Shown here: in pieces, positions 37,750-45,951 of the stretch
How positions within the stretch are numbered: the first letter of the stretch is position 1
Layout of the letters: the number at the start of each line of letters is the position of its first letter
Assembly (NCBI RefSeq): GCF_900109455.1
Contig: NZ_FOAG01000001.1
Coordinates: forward strand, 372,001 to 436,000
From: Roseovarius azorensis
GTDB taxonomy: Bacteria > Pseudomonadota > Alphaproteobacteria > Rhodobacterales > Rhodobacteraceae
Direction: 5' to 3'
Length of the DNA: 64,000 bases
Translations under genes and position numbers: made by a program
Notes under the pieces: model-generated
Database searches by the model: none
Told to the model about the DNA's origin: nothing
Seen by the model: only the letters and a program-made list of their open reading frames with translations

Positions 37750-38561
37750 TGCTGGACGATTTCCTGATCCGTGCCGCGCTGGCGGGGCTTGGCGTGGCGC
37801 TGGCCGCCGCCCCCCTTGGCAGTTTCGTGGTCTGGCGGCGCATGGCCTATTTCGGCGATGCCACGGCGCATGCGGCAATCCTGGGCGTGGCGGTGGCGCT
37901 GGCTTTCTCCATGTCGATCTTCATCGGCGCGCTGGCGATGTCGCTGATCATGGCCACCACTGTCTCGACGCTTTCGGGGCGCGGCTTTGCCATGGACACG
38001 ATGCTGGGCGTGCTGGCGCATTCCGCGCTGGCCTTTGGCCTGGTGGCGGTCTCGTTCCTGACCGGCGTGCGGATTGACCTGATGGCCTATCTCTTTGGCG
38101 ACATCCTCGCGGTAAGCCGGGGCGATCTGGCGGTGATCTGGGGCGGTGCGGCGCTTGTGCTGGGGCTTCTGGCGTGGCGCTGGCAGACATTGCTGACCGC
38201 GACGATCAGCCCCGATCTGGCATGGTCCGCCGGGATCGACCCCCGGCGCGAGCAACTGGTGCTGACGCTGGCGCTGGCGGTCGTGGTCGCGGTGGCGATC
38301 AAGGTGGTGGGGGTGCTGCTGATCGCGGCCATGCTGATCGTGCCCGCCGCCGCCGCGCGGCCGCTCGCAAGCACGCCCGAACGGATGGCGGTGATGGCGA
38401 CGCTCATTGCCGCCACCTCGGCGCTTGGCGGGTTGCGCGCGTCGTTTCATTTCGACACCCCGACCGGGCCAACCATCGTCTGCGTGGCGGCGCTGATCTT
38501 TGCCGCCACTACCATTGGCAATAGCCTCCTGCACCGCCGCAAGGGCTCCTCTGCGCTCTGA
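37746..38561 (+). CDS. znuB: Zinc ABC transporter permease ZnuB
   Basis: Inner-membrane permease of 271 residues with about eight hydrophobic segments, of the ABC-3 family: GSFVVWRRMAYFGDATAHAA near the start, YLFGDILAVSRGDL in the middle and VLLIAAMLIVPAAAARPLA near the end. It overlaps znuC (ATGA) and completes the ZnuABC importer. A modest hairpin (CGTGCC...GGCACG, about 38564-38582) followed later by a T-run may end the transcript. Confidence 0.94.
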   Translation: MMLDDFLIRAALAGLGVALAAAPLGSFVVWRRMAYFGDATAHAAILGVAVALAFSMSIFIGALAMSLIMATTVSTLSGRGFAMDTMLGVLAHSALAFGLVAVSFLTGVRIDLMAYLFGDILAVSRGDLAVIWGGAALVLGLLAWRWQTLLTATISPDLAWSAGIDPRREQLVLTLALAVVVAVAIKVVGVLLIAAMLIVPAAAARPLASTPERMAVMATLIAATSALGGLRASFHFDTPTGPTIVCVAALIFAATTIGNSLLHRRKGSSAL

Positions 38562-38596
38562 ACCGTGCCTGATAGCGGCACGATAAACAACCGATC

Positions 38597-38635
38597 TTTT
38601 TTGTCGGAATTTACTATTGACTCTTTTTGTCGGAA
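38597..38635 (+). promoter_or_regulatory. Direct repeat TTTTTGTCGGAA in the promoter of the ferric-binding protein gene
   Basis: The 12-mer TTTTTGTCGGAA occurs at 38598-38609 and 38624-38635, 26 bp apart, flanking a TTGACT sequence that could serve as a -35 element. The repeat lies 50-90 bp before the start codon. An iron-responsive regulator binding two tandem sites is one possibility; the sequence is not an obvious Fur, RirA or Irr box. Confidence 0.4.
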
Positions 38636-38684
38636 ACCCGAGGAATACCCTATGAATTCACTCGGAAACCTGAAAGGATCCCAG

Positions 38685-39701
38685 ATGCACCCGATCAAAG
38701 CTGCCCTGAGCCTGACCGCCCTTCTGGCGTTGAGCGCGCCGGCCTTTGCGCAGGAGGTCAACCTCTATTCCAGCCGTCACTACGATTCCGACGATGCGCT
38801 CTACGATGCGTTCACCAGCGAAACCGGCATCAAGATCAACCGGATCGAGGGCAAGGAAGCGGAACTGATCGAACGCATGAAGGCTGAAGGCGCCAACAGC
38901 CCGGCGGACGTGTTCATGACCGTGGACGTGGGCAACATCTCGCGCGCGGTGAATGAGGGTCTGTTGCAGCCTTTCGAGTCCGACCTGATCGAGGCCAACG
39001 TGGCCGCGAACCTGCGTCATCCCGACAACCTCTGGACCGGCCTGTCGCAGCGCTCGCGCATCATCTTCTATTCCAGGGACCGGGTCGAGAACCCGCCCCA
39101 GACCTACGAGGAATTGGCCGATCCTAAATACAAGGGCCAGATCTGCATCCGGTCTTCGACCAATGTCTACAACCAGTCGCTTCTGGCCTCGATGATCGAG
39201 GTTCATGGCGAGGAAGCGGCCATGGAATGGGCGCAGGGCATCGTTGCCAACATGGCGCGCGCGCCAGAGGGTGGAGACACCGATCAGCTGCGTGGCATCG
39301 TGTCGGGTGAATGCGACATCGCCGTATCCAACACCTACTATTATGCCCGTGGCCTGGCCGGTAACGTGGACGGTCTGACCAGCGGCATCGACGGCATTGG
39401 CTGGGTCTGGCCGAACCAGGAAGATCGCGGCGCTCACATGAACCTTGTGGCGGCGGGCATCGCCACCCATGCCCCCAACAAGGATGAGGCGCTCGCCCTG
39501 CTGGAATTCCTCGCCAGTGAAACCGCGCAGGCGCAATTCGCCAATGCCAACAACGAATTCCCGGTTCTGGCCGGGGTCGACATCGGCGAGCACGCCGCCA
39601 AGCTGGGCGAGTTCAAGCCCGACAGCACGACACCCACCGCATCCTATGGCGCCAATGCCGCCAAGGCGCAGGCAATCTTCAACGCGGTCGGCTGGGACTG
39701 A
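38685..39701 (+). CDS. Ferric iron ABC transporter substrate-binding protein (FbpA/AfuA/FutA type)
   Basis: 338-residue periplasmic protein: signal peptide ending APAFAQ, then the ferric-binding family start EVNLYSSRHYDSDDALYDAF. Iron-coordinating tyrosines are probably in SNTYYYARGL. The ATG at 38685 follows AAAGGA with good spacing; the upstream in-frame extension to 38565 lacks a signal. No permease or ATPase gene is adjacent, so it would need to pair with genes elsewhere. It ends at a hairpin terminator that abuts the next gene. Confidence 0.92.
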   Translation: MHPIKAALSLTALLALSAPAFAQEVNLYSSRHYDSDDALYDAFTSETGIKINRIEGKEAELIERMKAEGANSPADVFMTVDVGNISRAVNEGLLQPFESDLIEANVAANLRHPDNLWTGLSQRSRIIFYSRDRVENPPQTYEELADPKYKGQICIRSSTNVYNQSLLASMIEVHGEEAAMEWAQGIVANMARAPEGGDTDQLRGIVSGECDIAVSNTYYYARGLAGNVDGLTSGIDGIGWVWPNQEDRGAHMNLVAAGIATHAPNKDEALALLEFLASETAQAQFANANNEFPVLAGVDIGEHAAKLGEFKPDSTTPTASYGANAAKAQAIFNAVGWD

Positions 39702-39748
39702 CCCGGTATCGCCGCGCATTATTGCGTGGCGCATGTGAATGACCTATG

Positions 39749-39780
39749 GTCGGGTTCCTCAACGGGGACCCGACATTTTC
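39749..39780 (+). terminator. Hairpin terminator directly before the histidine kinase start codon
   Basis: A ten-pair stem (GTCGGGTTCC / GGGGACCCGAC, one bulge) with a short loop is followed by ATTTTC, and the kinase ATG begins on the next base. It would terminate the ferric-binding-protein transcript and also covers any ribosome binding site of the kinase. Confidence 0.6.
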
Positions 39781-41751
39781 ATGACATCCGTCCGGCTGCG
39801 ACTGCTGATCCTTGCCCTGCTGCCGCTGGTCGTGCTGATGCCGCTGCTGCTGTTGCTGGCGGTCAATCGCTGGTCGGCCAATTTCGACAATCTGCTGATC
39901 ACCAATGTCGAAAGCGATCTGCGCATCGCCGATCAGTATCTGCAACGTATCCTGACCACCACCGGCAAGGATGTGCAAAGCCTTGCACAATCGCGGCAGT
40001 TCGATCAGGTGATCCGCGACCGGCCCGCTGCGGTGTCGGAGTTCCTGGCGCAGCATCGCAGAGCCCACGGACTCGATTTCCTGTATTTCCTGCCACAGGC
40101 CAGGGCCGTCGGACTGGCCGAGACATGGCCCGTCATCGGCGTCGCGGTCCGCGGCGGCAACGCCACCGAGATCGACATATTTTCCCCGGCCAATCTGGCC
40201 GTCCTGCCCGAAACCGGTCCGGATCTGGCGGCGCGGGCGCGGGTTGCGATCATCGCCACCCGCGCAGCCGTGCCCACCCACCGCAGCACCGAGGATCGCG
40301 GCATGGTCGTGCATACCGCCACGCCGGTCACGACACCGGGCCACGAGGGCGTGCTGGTGGGGGGGATCCTGCTCAACCGCAATCTCGATTTCATCGACAC
40401 GATCAACGCGCTGGTCTATCGCGACACCGGCGGTCCGGGCGCACGGCAGGGCACCGCCACGCTCTTTCTCGAAGATGTGCGGATCTCGACCAATGTCCGT
40501 CTCTTCGAGGGTGAACGGGCGCTTGGCACACGGGTATCGGCGGCGGTTCGCGACACTGTCCTCGACCGGGGGCAGGTCTGGCTCGACAGCGCGTTCGTGG
40601 TCAACGACTGGTATATCTCGGCCTATCAGCCGCTGACCGACAGTTTCGGAGAGCGGGTTGGCATGCTCTACGTGGGTTTCCTGCAAGCGCCGTTCGATGC
40701 CGCCAAGCGCAATGCCTATCTGCTGACCCTCGCGGCCTTTCTGGTGGTGCTGGCGCTGACCGTGCCGCTCTTTCTGCGACTGGCGCGGGCGATCTTTGCG
40801 CCGCTCGAGCGGATGACGCGCACCATGGAACAGGTCGAGGCGGGTCACCTCAGGGCGCGCATCGGCCCTGTCGCATCACGCGACGAGATCGGCACGGTGG
40901 CCGCCCATCTCGACAGCCTGCTCGATCAGGTGCAGGAACGCGACCGCGCGCTGCGCGCCTGGGCCGACGAGTTGAACACTCGTGTGGAGGAGCGCACAGC
41001 CGAACTGCGCGAGGCCAATGCCAAGCTCGAATCCACCTATCAGCAACTGGTCATGGCCGAGAAACTGGCCTCGATCGGCGAAATCACGGCGGGCGTGGCA
41101 CATGAGATCAACAACCCGGCAGCCGTCATTCAGGGCAATATCGACGTGATCCGCCAAACTCTGGGCGATGCGGCGGCACCGGTGCAGACCGAACTGGGGC
41201 TGATCGACCGGCAGGTCGGGCGGATCAGCGCCATCGTGAGCAAGCTGCTGCAATTCGCCCGCCCCACCGAATTCGGCAGCTTCGAGGAAGATGTCGAGAT
41301 CGCCGCCGTGCTGCGCGATTGTCTGGTTCTGGTCGATCATGTGATCTCCAGGGCCAGGATCCGGGTGCGGATCAGGACCGATCCGCAGACGCCGCCGGTG
41401 CGGATCAATCCCGGCGAGTTGCAGCAGGTGATCATCAATCTCGTGACCAACGCGGTGCAGGCCATGAAACGGCGCGGGCGGCTGGATATTACCATCGGTC
41501 CGGCGCTGCGCGATGATCGGGCAGGGGCGGCGCTCATCGTGGCAGACAGCGGATCGGGTATTCCCGAGGACAAGCTGGGCGCGGTGTTCGATCCGTTTTT
41601 CACCACCAAGCTGGGCGAGGGCACCGGACTGGGCCTCTCGGTCAGCCAGACCCTGATCCGCCAGGCAGGCGGCATCATCACCGCGCGCAACCGCGATGCG
41701 GGCGGGGCGGAGTTCACCGTCTGGCTGCCGGCGCAGACACCTGAGCAATAG
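39781..41751 (+). CDS. Sensor histidine kinase with periplasmic Cache domain
   Basis: 656 residues: transmembrane helix (about 8-28), a large periplasmic Cache-type sensor (about 35-310, ending NDWYISAYQPLTDSFGERV), a second helix (about 322-342), a HAMP linker, a coiled coil and a HisKA domain with H441 in GVAHEINNPAAVIQGN. The HATPase has the N box NLVTNAVQAMKRRG and G boxes ADSGSGIP and GEGTGLGLSVS. This DctB/NtrB-like layout suits sensing of a small periplasmic ligand. It converges with the NtrC-type regulator, 27 bp apart, and is its probable partner. The start lacks a clear ribosome binding site; an in-frame ATG at 39739 is less likely. Confidence 0.88.
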   Translation: MTSVRLRLLILALLPLVVLMPLLLLLAVNRWSANFDNLLITNVESDLRIADQYLQRILTTTGKDVQSLAQSRQFDQVIRDRPAAVSEFLAQHRRAHGLDFLYFLPQARAVGLAETWPVIGVAVRGGNATEIDIFSPANLAVLPETGPDLAARARVAIIATRAAVPTHRSTEDRGMVVHTATPVTTPGHEGVLVGGILLNRNLDFIDTINALVYRDTGGPGARQGTATLFLEDVRISTNVRLFEGERALGTRVSAAVRDTVLDRGQVWLDSAFVVNDWYISAYQPLTDSFGERVGMLYVGFLQAPFDAAKRNAYLLTLAAFLVVLALTVPLFLRLARAIFAPLERMTRTMEQVEAGHLRARIGPVASRDEIGTVAAHLDSLLDQVQERDRALRAWADELNTRVEERTAELREANAKLESTYQQLVMAEKLASIGEITAGVAHEINNPAAVIQGNIDVIRQTLGDAAAPVQTELGLIDRQVGRISAIVSKLLQFARPTEFGSFEEDVEIAAVLRDCLVLVDHVISRARIRVRIRTDPQTPPVRINPGELQQVIINLVTNAVQAMKRRGRLDITIGPALRDDRAGAALIVADSGSGIPEDKLGAVFDPFFTTKLGEGTGLGLSVSQTLIRQAGGIITARNRDAGGAEFTVWLPAQTPEQ

Positions 41752-41778
41752 AGGCAGGCGAGCGGGCGGCAGCCGGTG

Positions 41779-43143
41779 TCATATCCCCCAGGCGGCGCAT
41801 TTGCGGTCCACCGTCTTGCGCGCCACACCCAGCCGCCGCGCGGCCTCGGCCCTGTTGCCGCCACAGGCATCCAGCACCGCCATGATGTGACGCTGTTCGA
41901 CCAGTTCCAGCGTCTCGATCGCCTGCGTGCCGGTGACACGGCCCGAACCCGCGAATTCCGGCGGGAACTCGCCCAGGATCACCGACCGCTCGATCAGGTT
42001 GCGTAATTCGCGCACATTGCCGGGCCAGTCATAACGGCTGAGTTTCAGCAGGACCGCCTCGTTCAGTTCCAGCGCAGGCATGCCGAGCGCGCGGGAAAAG
42101 TCGCTCATGAACAGCGAGGCAAGCGCCACGATATCCTCTGACCGCTCCTTGAGGCGGGGCATCTCGATATTGACGATGTTGATGCGATGATAGAGATCGG
42201 CGCGAAAACGCCCCTCGCGCACAGCCTCTTGCAGATCGGCATTGGTGGCAAAGAGAAAGCGCAGGTTGAGCGGGATCTCGCGCTCGGAACCCAGCGGCCG
42301 GATGCGTTTGTCCTCGAGCACCCGCAGGAATGCGGCCTGCACATGATCGGGCAGTTGCGCCACCTCGTCCAGCAGCAGCGTGCCGCCATCGGCATGCAGC
42401 AGCAGCCCGTCCTTGCGGGGTCGTCCGTCCTCGACCACGCCAAAGAGTTCCTCGGCGATCCGCTCTTCGGAAATCGCGGCGCAGTTGACCGCCACGAAGG
42501 GTTTGTCCGCGCGATCGGACAGGCCGTGCAGGGTGCGGGCCGCGATTTCCTTGCCGGTGCCGCTGGCGCCGGTGAACAGCACGGATGTGGGCATCGGCGC
42601 CAGCTTGACCAGCATTTCGCGCACCGCCTGGATCGGCGCGGAATTGCCCAGCAGGCGCCCGCGCGCCGTCTGCCCGCTCTCGGACAGCTCATGGCGCAGA
42701 AGATAATTCTCGCGCGCCAGATATTTGCGGTCGAGCGCCCGCGCCACCGCATTGAGGATCTGGTTGGCGCGAAACGGTTTCAGCACAAAATCGGTGACCC
42801 CTGCGCGCAGCGCCTTGATCGCGGTGTCGAGATCGGCATAGGCGGTGATCAGGATGGTATCGGAGAACAGCCCCACGCGGCGCTGATCCTCCAGCCAGTC
42901 AAGACCCGTCTTGTCGGGCATGATGTTGTCGAGGATCAGCACATCGAAATGTTGCTGATCGAGAATATCGCCCGCCTCGGCGCAGGAGCGCGCCTGTTCG
43001 ACATGGCGACAGCGCGGCCCCAGCGTCTTGACCAGAAAGTTGCGCATCCCCGGCTCGTCGTCGATGATCAGCACCGCGGCAAGAGCAAGGTTTTCGCCAT
43101 AGTCGTCGTGGGCTTCGGTGGCTGGGTTTGCCCGCAGCGTCAT
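41779..43143 (-). CDS. NtrC-family response regulator lacking the GAFTGA loop
   Basis: 454 residues: receiver domain (1-135; acidic pocket IIDDE, phosphoacceptor D72, lysine in VLKPF), AAA+ domain (about 160-395; Walker A GASGTGKE at 192-199, Walker B LLLDE), and a Fis-type HTH (NRAEAARRLGVARKTVDRK). Between ELFG (232-235) and ADGGTL (251) the usual GAFTGA sigma-54 contact loop is absent and the segment is shortened. Such proteins (NtrC of Rhodobacter, HupR) are known to work without sigma-54. Its start overlaps the stop of the 45-residue microprotein gene, so it is the last gene of the formate dehydrogenase operon. Confidence 0.9.
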   Translation of the reverse strand: MTLRANPATEAHDDYGENLALAAVLIIDDEPGMRNFLVKTLGPRCRHVEQARSCAEAGDILDQQHFDVLILDNIMPDKTGLDWLEDQRRVGLFSDTILITAYADLDTAIKALRAGVTDFVLKPFRANQILNAVARALDRKYLARENYLLRHELSESGQTARGRLLGNSAPIQAVREMLVKLAPMPTSVLFTGASGTGKEIAARTLHGLSDRADKPFVAVNCAAISEERIAEELFGVVEDGRPRKDGLLLHADGGTLLLDEVAQLPDHVQAAFLRVLEDKRIRPLGSEREIPLNLRFLFATNADLQEAVREGRFRADLYHRINIVNIEMPRLKERSEDIVALASLFMSDFSRALGMPALELNEAVLLKLSRYDWPGNVRELRNLIERSVILGEFPPEFAGSGRVTGTQAIETLELVEQRHIMAVLDACGGNRAEAARRLGVARKTVDRKCAAWGI

Positions 43144-43277
43144 TCCACTGTGTCACTCAGCCGGACCGCATCGCCCGTGCGTCTGGCCTCAGTCGTATAG
43201 CCAAGTGTCTCAAGTATGGTAGGTGCCGCGGCGGCAATCAGCACGCAGGCCACAAACGCCGTCATCATTGCCTTCAT
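43140..43277 (-). CDS. 45-residue membrane microprotein in the formate dehydrogenase operon
   Basis: A short gene not covered by longer ORFs. ATG at 43277 lies three bases after the stop of the WD40-cytochrome gene, with GGGAG in the last codons of that gene serving as ribosome binding site. Its TGA overlaps the regulator start (ATGA). It encodes MKAMMTAFVACVLIAAAA-, a single hydrophobic helix (about residues 3-20), then a short hydrophilic tail ending DTVE. Tight coupling on both sides argues that it is translated. The function is unknown; an accessory or small signalling subunit of the membrane-bound enzyme is possible. Confidence 0.7.
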   Translation of the reverse strand: MKAMMTAFVACVLIAAAAPTILETLGYTTEARRTGDAVRLSDTVE

Positions 43278-43280
43278 CGA

Positions 43281-44591
43281 TCAGTTCTCCCTTTTGGCGG
43301 TAGCCTCGCGCAGGTAGTCTATCATATCCTGCCGGTCCTGTGCCGCCGTGATGCGCTGCATCGGCATTTTCGAGCCGGGGATATAATGATCTGGCCCCAG
43401 ATCAAAGAGCGCATCAATAGTGTCCTCCGACCAGACGATATCCGAACCGCCCAGCGTCCTCGAATAGGCATAGCCCGGCACCGTCCCGGCGCGTCGCCCG
43501 AAAAGGCCATATAGCGTGGGGCCAGCCTTGCGCGAGGGCGGTGGGGTCAGCGCGTGGCAGATCGAGCATTTGCGCATGAACTGCCGCTCGCCGTTGTCCA
43601 TCTCTTCCGCCGGTCGCAGAAAGGAATGATCCTCCTCGCCTGCCGGATCATAGTCGCCCAGCAATTCGACCGGCCAGCCATAGACCACCTCGCTCAGGCC
43701 ACCGGCATAGATCGTCTGCCCGTCCGGCGAAAAGGCAAGCGCCCAGACCGGGCCATTGTTCATCGCGCGAAAATCGCGCGCGATCTTCCAGGCCAGGGTG
43801 TCGATGACCATGATGTAGCCCTGGCCGTCGCCTGCCGCCAGCTGGCCGGTGCCCGCGTGGTGTTCCAGCGCCAGGATCGGGCGGCGTTCGAGGGTGAAAT
43901 CGGCGATCTCATCGCCTGTCGCGGGGTCGATCACCCGTGTTGCGCCGTCCACCGCGCCATAGGCCAGCCATCCGTCCTCTGGTCCCAGCACGATCCGGTT
44001 GATGCCGAATCCCTGATTGGCCACCACGCGCGGCGGCGCGCCCTCGTCCTGCCAGCGCCATTCGCGGACGGTGCCATCGGCGGAGGATGAATAGAGCAAC
44101 TGGCCATCGGCGCTGAATGCCACATCGCTCACTGCCGCATCATGGCCCCTGAGAAAGCGCGGCGCGCCGCCGGTGGCGGGCCAGATGCCGATCGCGCCGT
44201 CCCAGCTGGCGGAGGCGATCCATGCACCGTCGGGCGAGACATCGAGCGCCGCGATCTTGCCCTGGTGCCCCTCCAGCCGGGTGCTTTGCCCGGTGTCCAT
44301 GTCCCACAGGATCACCGCGAAATCATCGCCGCCCGAGATCAGTTTCCGCGCGTCCAGATACTCAAGGCTGATCACCGCCGCGCGATGCCCTTCGAACCAG
44401 CGTGGCGCACGCCCCTGCCAGAGACCGACCGAATTGTCGAAACTGGCCGAAGCCACCTGTCCGGTATCCGGCTGCACCGCCAGGCCCATGATCGGGCCGC
44501 CATGCCCCTTGAGCGTGGTAAAGTCGTTGGCCGCCAGCGGGGTTGCCCCCGCCAGCCCCAGACACCACAGGCCAAGCATCAATGCCCGCAT
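43281..44591 (-). CDS. WD40 beta-propeller fused to a c-type cytochrome
   Basis: 436 residues: signal peptide (about 1-20, ending PLAAN), six to seven WD40-like blades (about 22-325; HRAAVISLEYLDARKLISGGDD, LEGHQGKIAALDVSPDGAWI, LRGHDAAVSDVAFSADGQ), and a C-terminal cytochrome c domain with haem motif CSICH at 342-346 and probable axial methionine in GSKMPM. The protein would be periplasmic. It follows the cytochrome b subunit gene by two bases, so it is likely an electron-transfer or docking partner of the formate dehydrogenase. The ATG at 44591 is chosen over in-frame starts inside the upstream gene. Confidence 0.88.
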   Translation of the reverse strand: MRALMLGLWCLGLAGATPLAANDFTTLKGHGGPIMGLAVQPDTGQVASASFDNSVGLWQGRAPRWFEGHRAAVISLEYLDARKLISGGDDFAVILWDMDTGQSTRLEGHQGKIAALDVSPDGAWIASASWDGAIGIWPATGGAPRFLRGHDAAVSDVAFSADGQLLYSSSADGTVREWRWQDEGAPPRVVANQGFGINRIVLGPEDGWLAYGAVDGATRVIDPATGDEIADFTLERRPILALEHHAGTGQLAAGDGQGYIMVIDTLAWKIARDFRAMNNGPVWALAFSPDGQTIYAGGLSEVVYGWPVELLGDYDPAGEEDHSFLRPAEEMDNGERQFMRKCSICHALTPPPSRKAGPTLYGLFGRRAGTVPGYAYSRTLGGSDIVWSEDTIDALFDLGPDHYIPGSKMPMQRITAAQDRQDMIDYLREATAKREN

Positions 44592-44593
44592 GT

Positions 44594-45808
44594 CTATTCC
44601 GCAGGTGTGCCGGCCTTGGCGGGATCCTGGGTGTGCCCCTTGTCCTTCAGCTCTTCGAGCCAGAGGCCATGGTGTTCGCGCGCCCATTGCTCCTCGACCT
44701 CGCCCGATCCCATGGCGTCAAACGCGCCCTCCATGCCGACCGAGCCGATATAGATATGCGCAAGGATGATCGCGATCAGCACGAAGGCGACGACCGTGTG
44801 CCAGAGCGTCGCCAGCTGCATTTCCTCATGCGGGGCGAGCATCACCGGCAATTCGCCATAACCGACAAGCTGCGGCAGGCCGGTCTGGTTGAGAATTGTG
44901 AAGGTCTTGGCGAACATAGGCAATTCGAACGGAAAGAGCAGCGACAGGCCAGAGGCCGAAATCGAGGCGCCCAGGATGATCACCGCCCAGAAGATCATCT
45001 TCTGGCCCGCGTTGAATTTCTTGGCGGGCGGATGAACGCCCTTGGTGAAGATCCCGCCGCCCACGGCCAGCCATTTCAGGTCCGTGCGGCTGGGGATGTT
45101 GTGCATCACCCACATGACGAACACCATCACGAGGCCCAGCATGAAGGCCCAGGCGATGTTGTTGTGAACCCATTTCGATGCCAGCGCGATGGTCGAGAAT
45201 GCCTCGCGCCCAAAGAGCGGGATCAGCACCGTTCGGCCAAACAGCACCAACAGACCGGTGATCGCCAGAACCACGAAGGAGCCTGCCATCAGCCAATGGC
45301 CAAACCGTTCGATGGCCTGAAAGCGCGTCACGGTGCGCCCGGTTTTCGCGCCGTCGATGCGGATCTTGCCCCGGATGAGGTAGAACAGCGCCAGAAGCGC
45401 CAGCGTTCCACCCAGAAGATACGCGCCATATGTGGCCAGCGGTCCCTTGCGGAATTCAAGCCAGTTCATTCCGGCGTCCTGGATCAGCACCCGCGCCTCG
45501 GGTCCGCCGGTTGAAACCTTCACATCTGCCAGCCCATAGCGCAGCGCGCGCCAGACCTCGGCATCCGAGGTCCCGCCCAGTGTGCCCAACTGACCCGCCA
45601 TTCCGGCGGCGTCATCCGGGTTGCCGGTGGCGTCCCGGCGAAAGCTGTCGTCAATCTTCTCGCCACGCTGACGGGCGAGAATATCCTCAAGGGTTTGCGC
45701 GCCGCCCGTGGCGGAACGGTCCGGCCCAGCCCCCTGCGGCGCCTCTTGCGCAGCCAGCGGGGCCGCGAGGAACAGGGACAGCAACAGCGTCAAGATCATG
45801 CGGGACAT
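44594..45808 (-). CDS. Formate dehydrogenase gamma subunit (cytochrome b)
   Basis: 404 residues: signal peptide (ending PLAAQE), an unusually long N-terminal periplasmic region (about 25-125), a first helix (about 130-150), then the four-helix di-haem cytochrome b core. Haem-ligand histidines lie in ERFGHWLMAGSFVVL, KWVHNNIAWAFML and TLWHTVVAFVLIAIILAHIY, with the C-terminal tail GSGEVEEQWAREHHG typical of FDH gamma. It passes electrons from the beta subunit to quinone or to a cytochrome. It is separated from the beta-subunit gene by 143 bp containing hairpins. Confidence 0.9.
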   Translation of the reverse strand: MSRMILTLLLSLFLAAPLAAQEAPQGAGPDRSATGGAQTLEDILARQRGEKIDDSFRRDATGNPDDAAGMAGQLGTLGGTSDAEVWRALRYGLADVKVSTGGPEARVLIQDAGMNWLEFRKGPLATYGAYLLGGTLALLALFYLIRGKIRIDGAKTGRTVTRFQAIERFGHWLMAGSFVVLAITGLLVLFGRTVLIPLFGREAFSTIALASKWVHNNIAWAFMLGLVMVFVMWVMHNIPSRTDLKWLAVGGGIFTKGVHPPAKKFNAGQKMIFWAVIILGASISASGLSLLFPFELPMFAKTFTILNQTGLPQLVGYGELPVMLAPHEEMQLATLWHTVVAFVLIAIILAHIYIGSVGMEGAFDAMGSGEVEEQWAREHHGLWLEELKDKGHTQDPAKAGTPAE

Positions 45809-45846
45809 GGCGGATCATCCTGTCTGGTCGTTGAATAAGGGGCGGG

Positions 45847-45930
45847 GGGCGGCATGAGAGCCGCCCGCCCGCGCAATCGCATATCGCGGGATATGGTGGG
45901 TTTCACCCACCCTACGCAGGTTCGCAGGGT
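45847..45930. repeat. REP-like hairpin cluster between formate dehydrogenase beta and gamma genes
   Basis: Three adjacent inverted repeats: GGGCGGC-ATGAGA-GCCGCCC (45847-45866), GGTGGGT-TTC-ACCCACC (about 45895-45911), and CCCACCCT...AGGGTGGG overlapping the second. The GGTGGGTTTCACCCACCCTAC motif is a common repetitive intergenic sequence in proteobacterial genomes. Inside the operon it could protect the upstream mRNA from decay or reduce downstream expression. Confidence 0.65.
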
Positions 45931-45951
45931 GGGTGTTGGCCCGCCGGTCCC

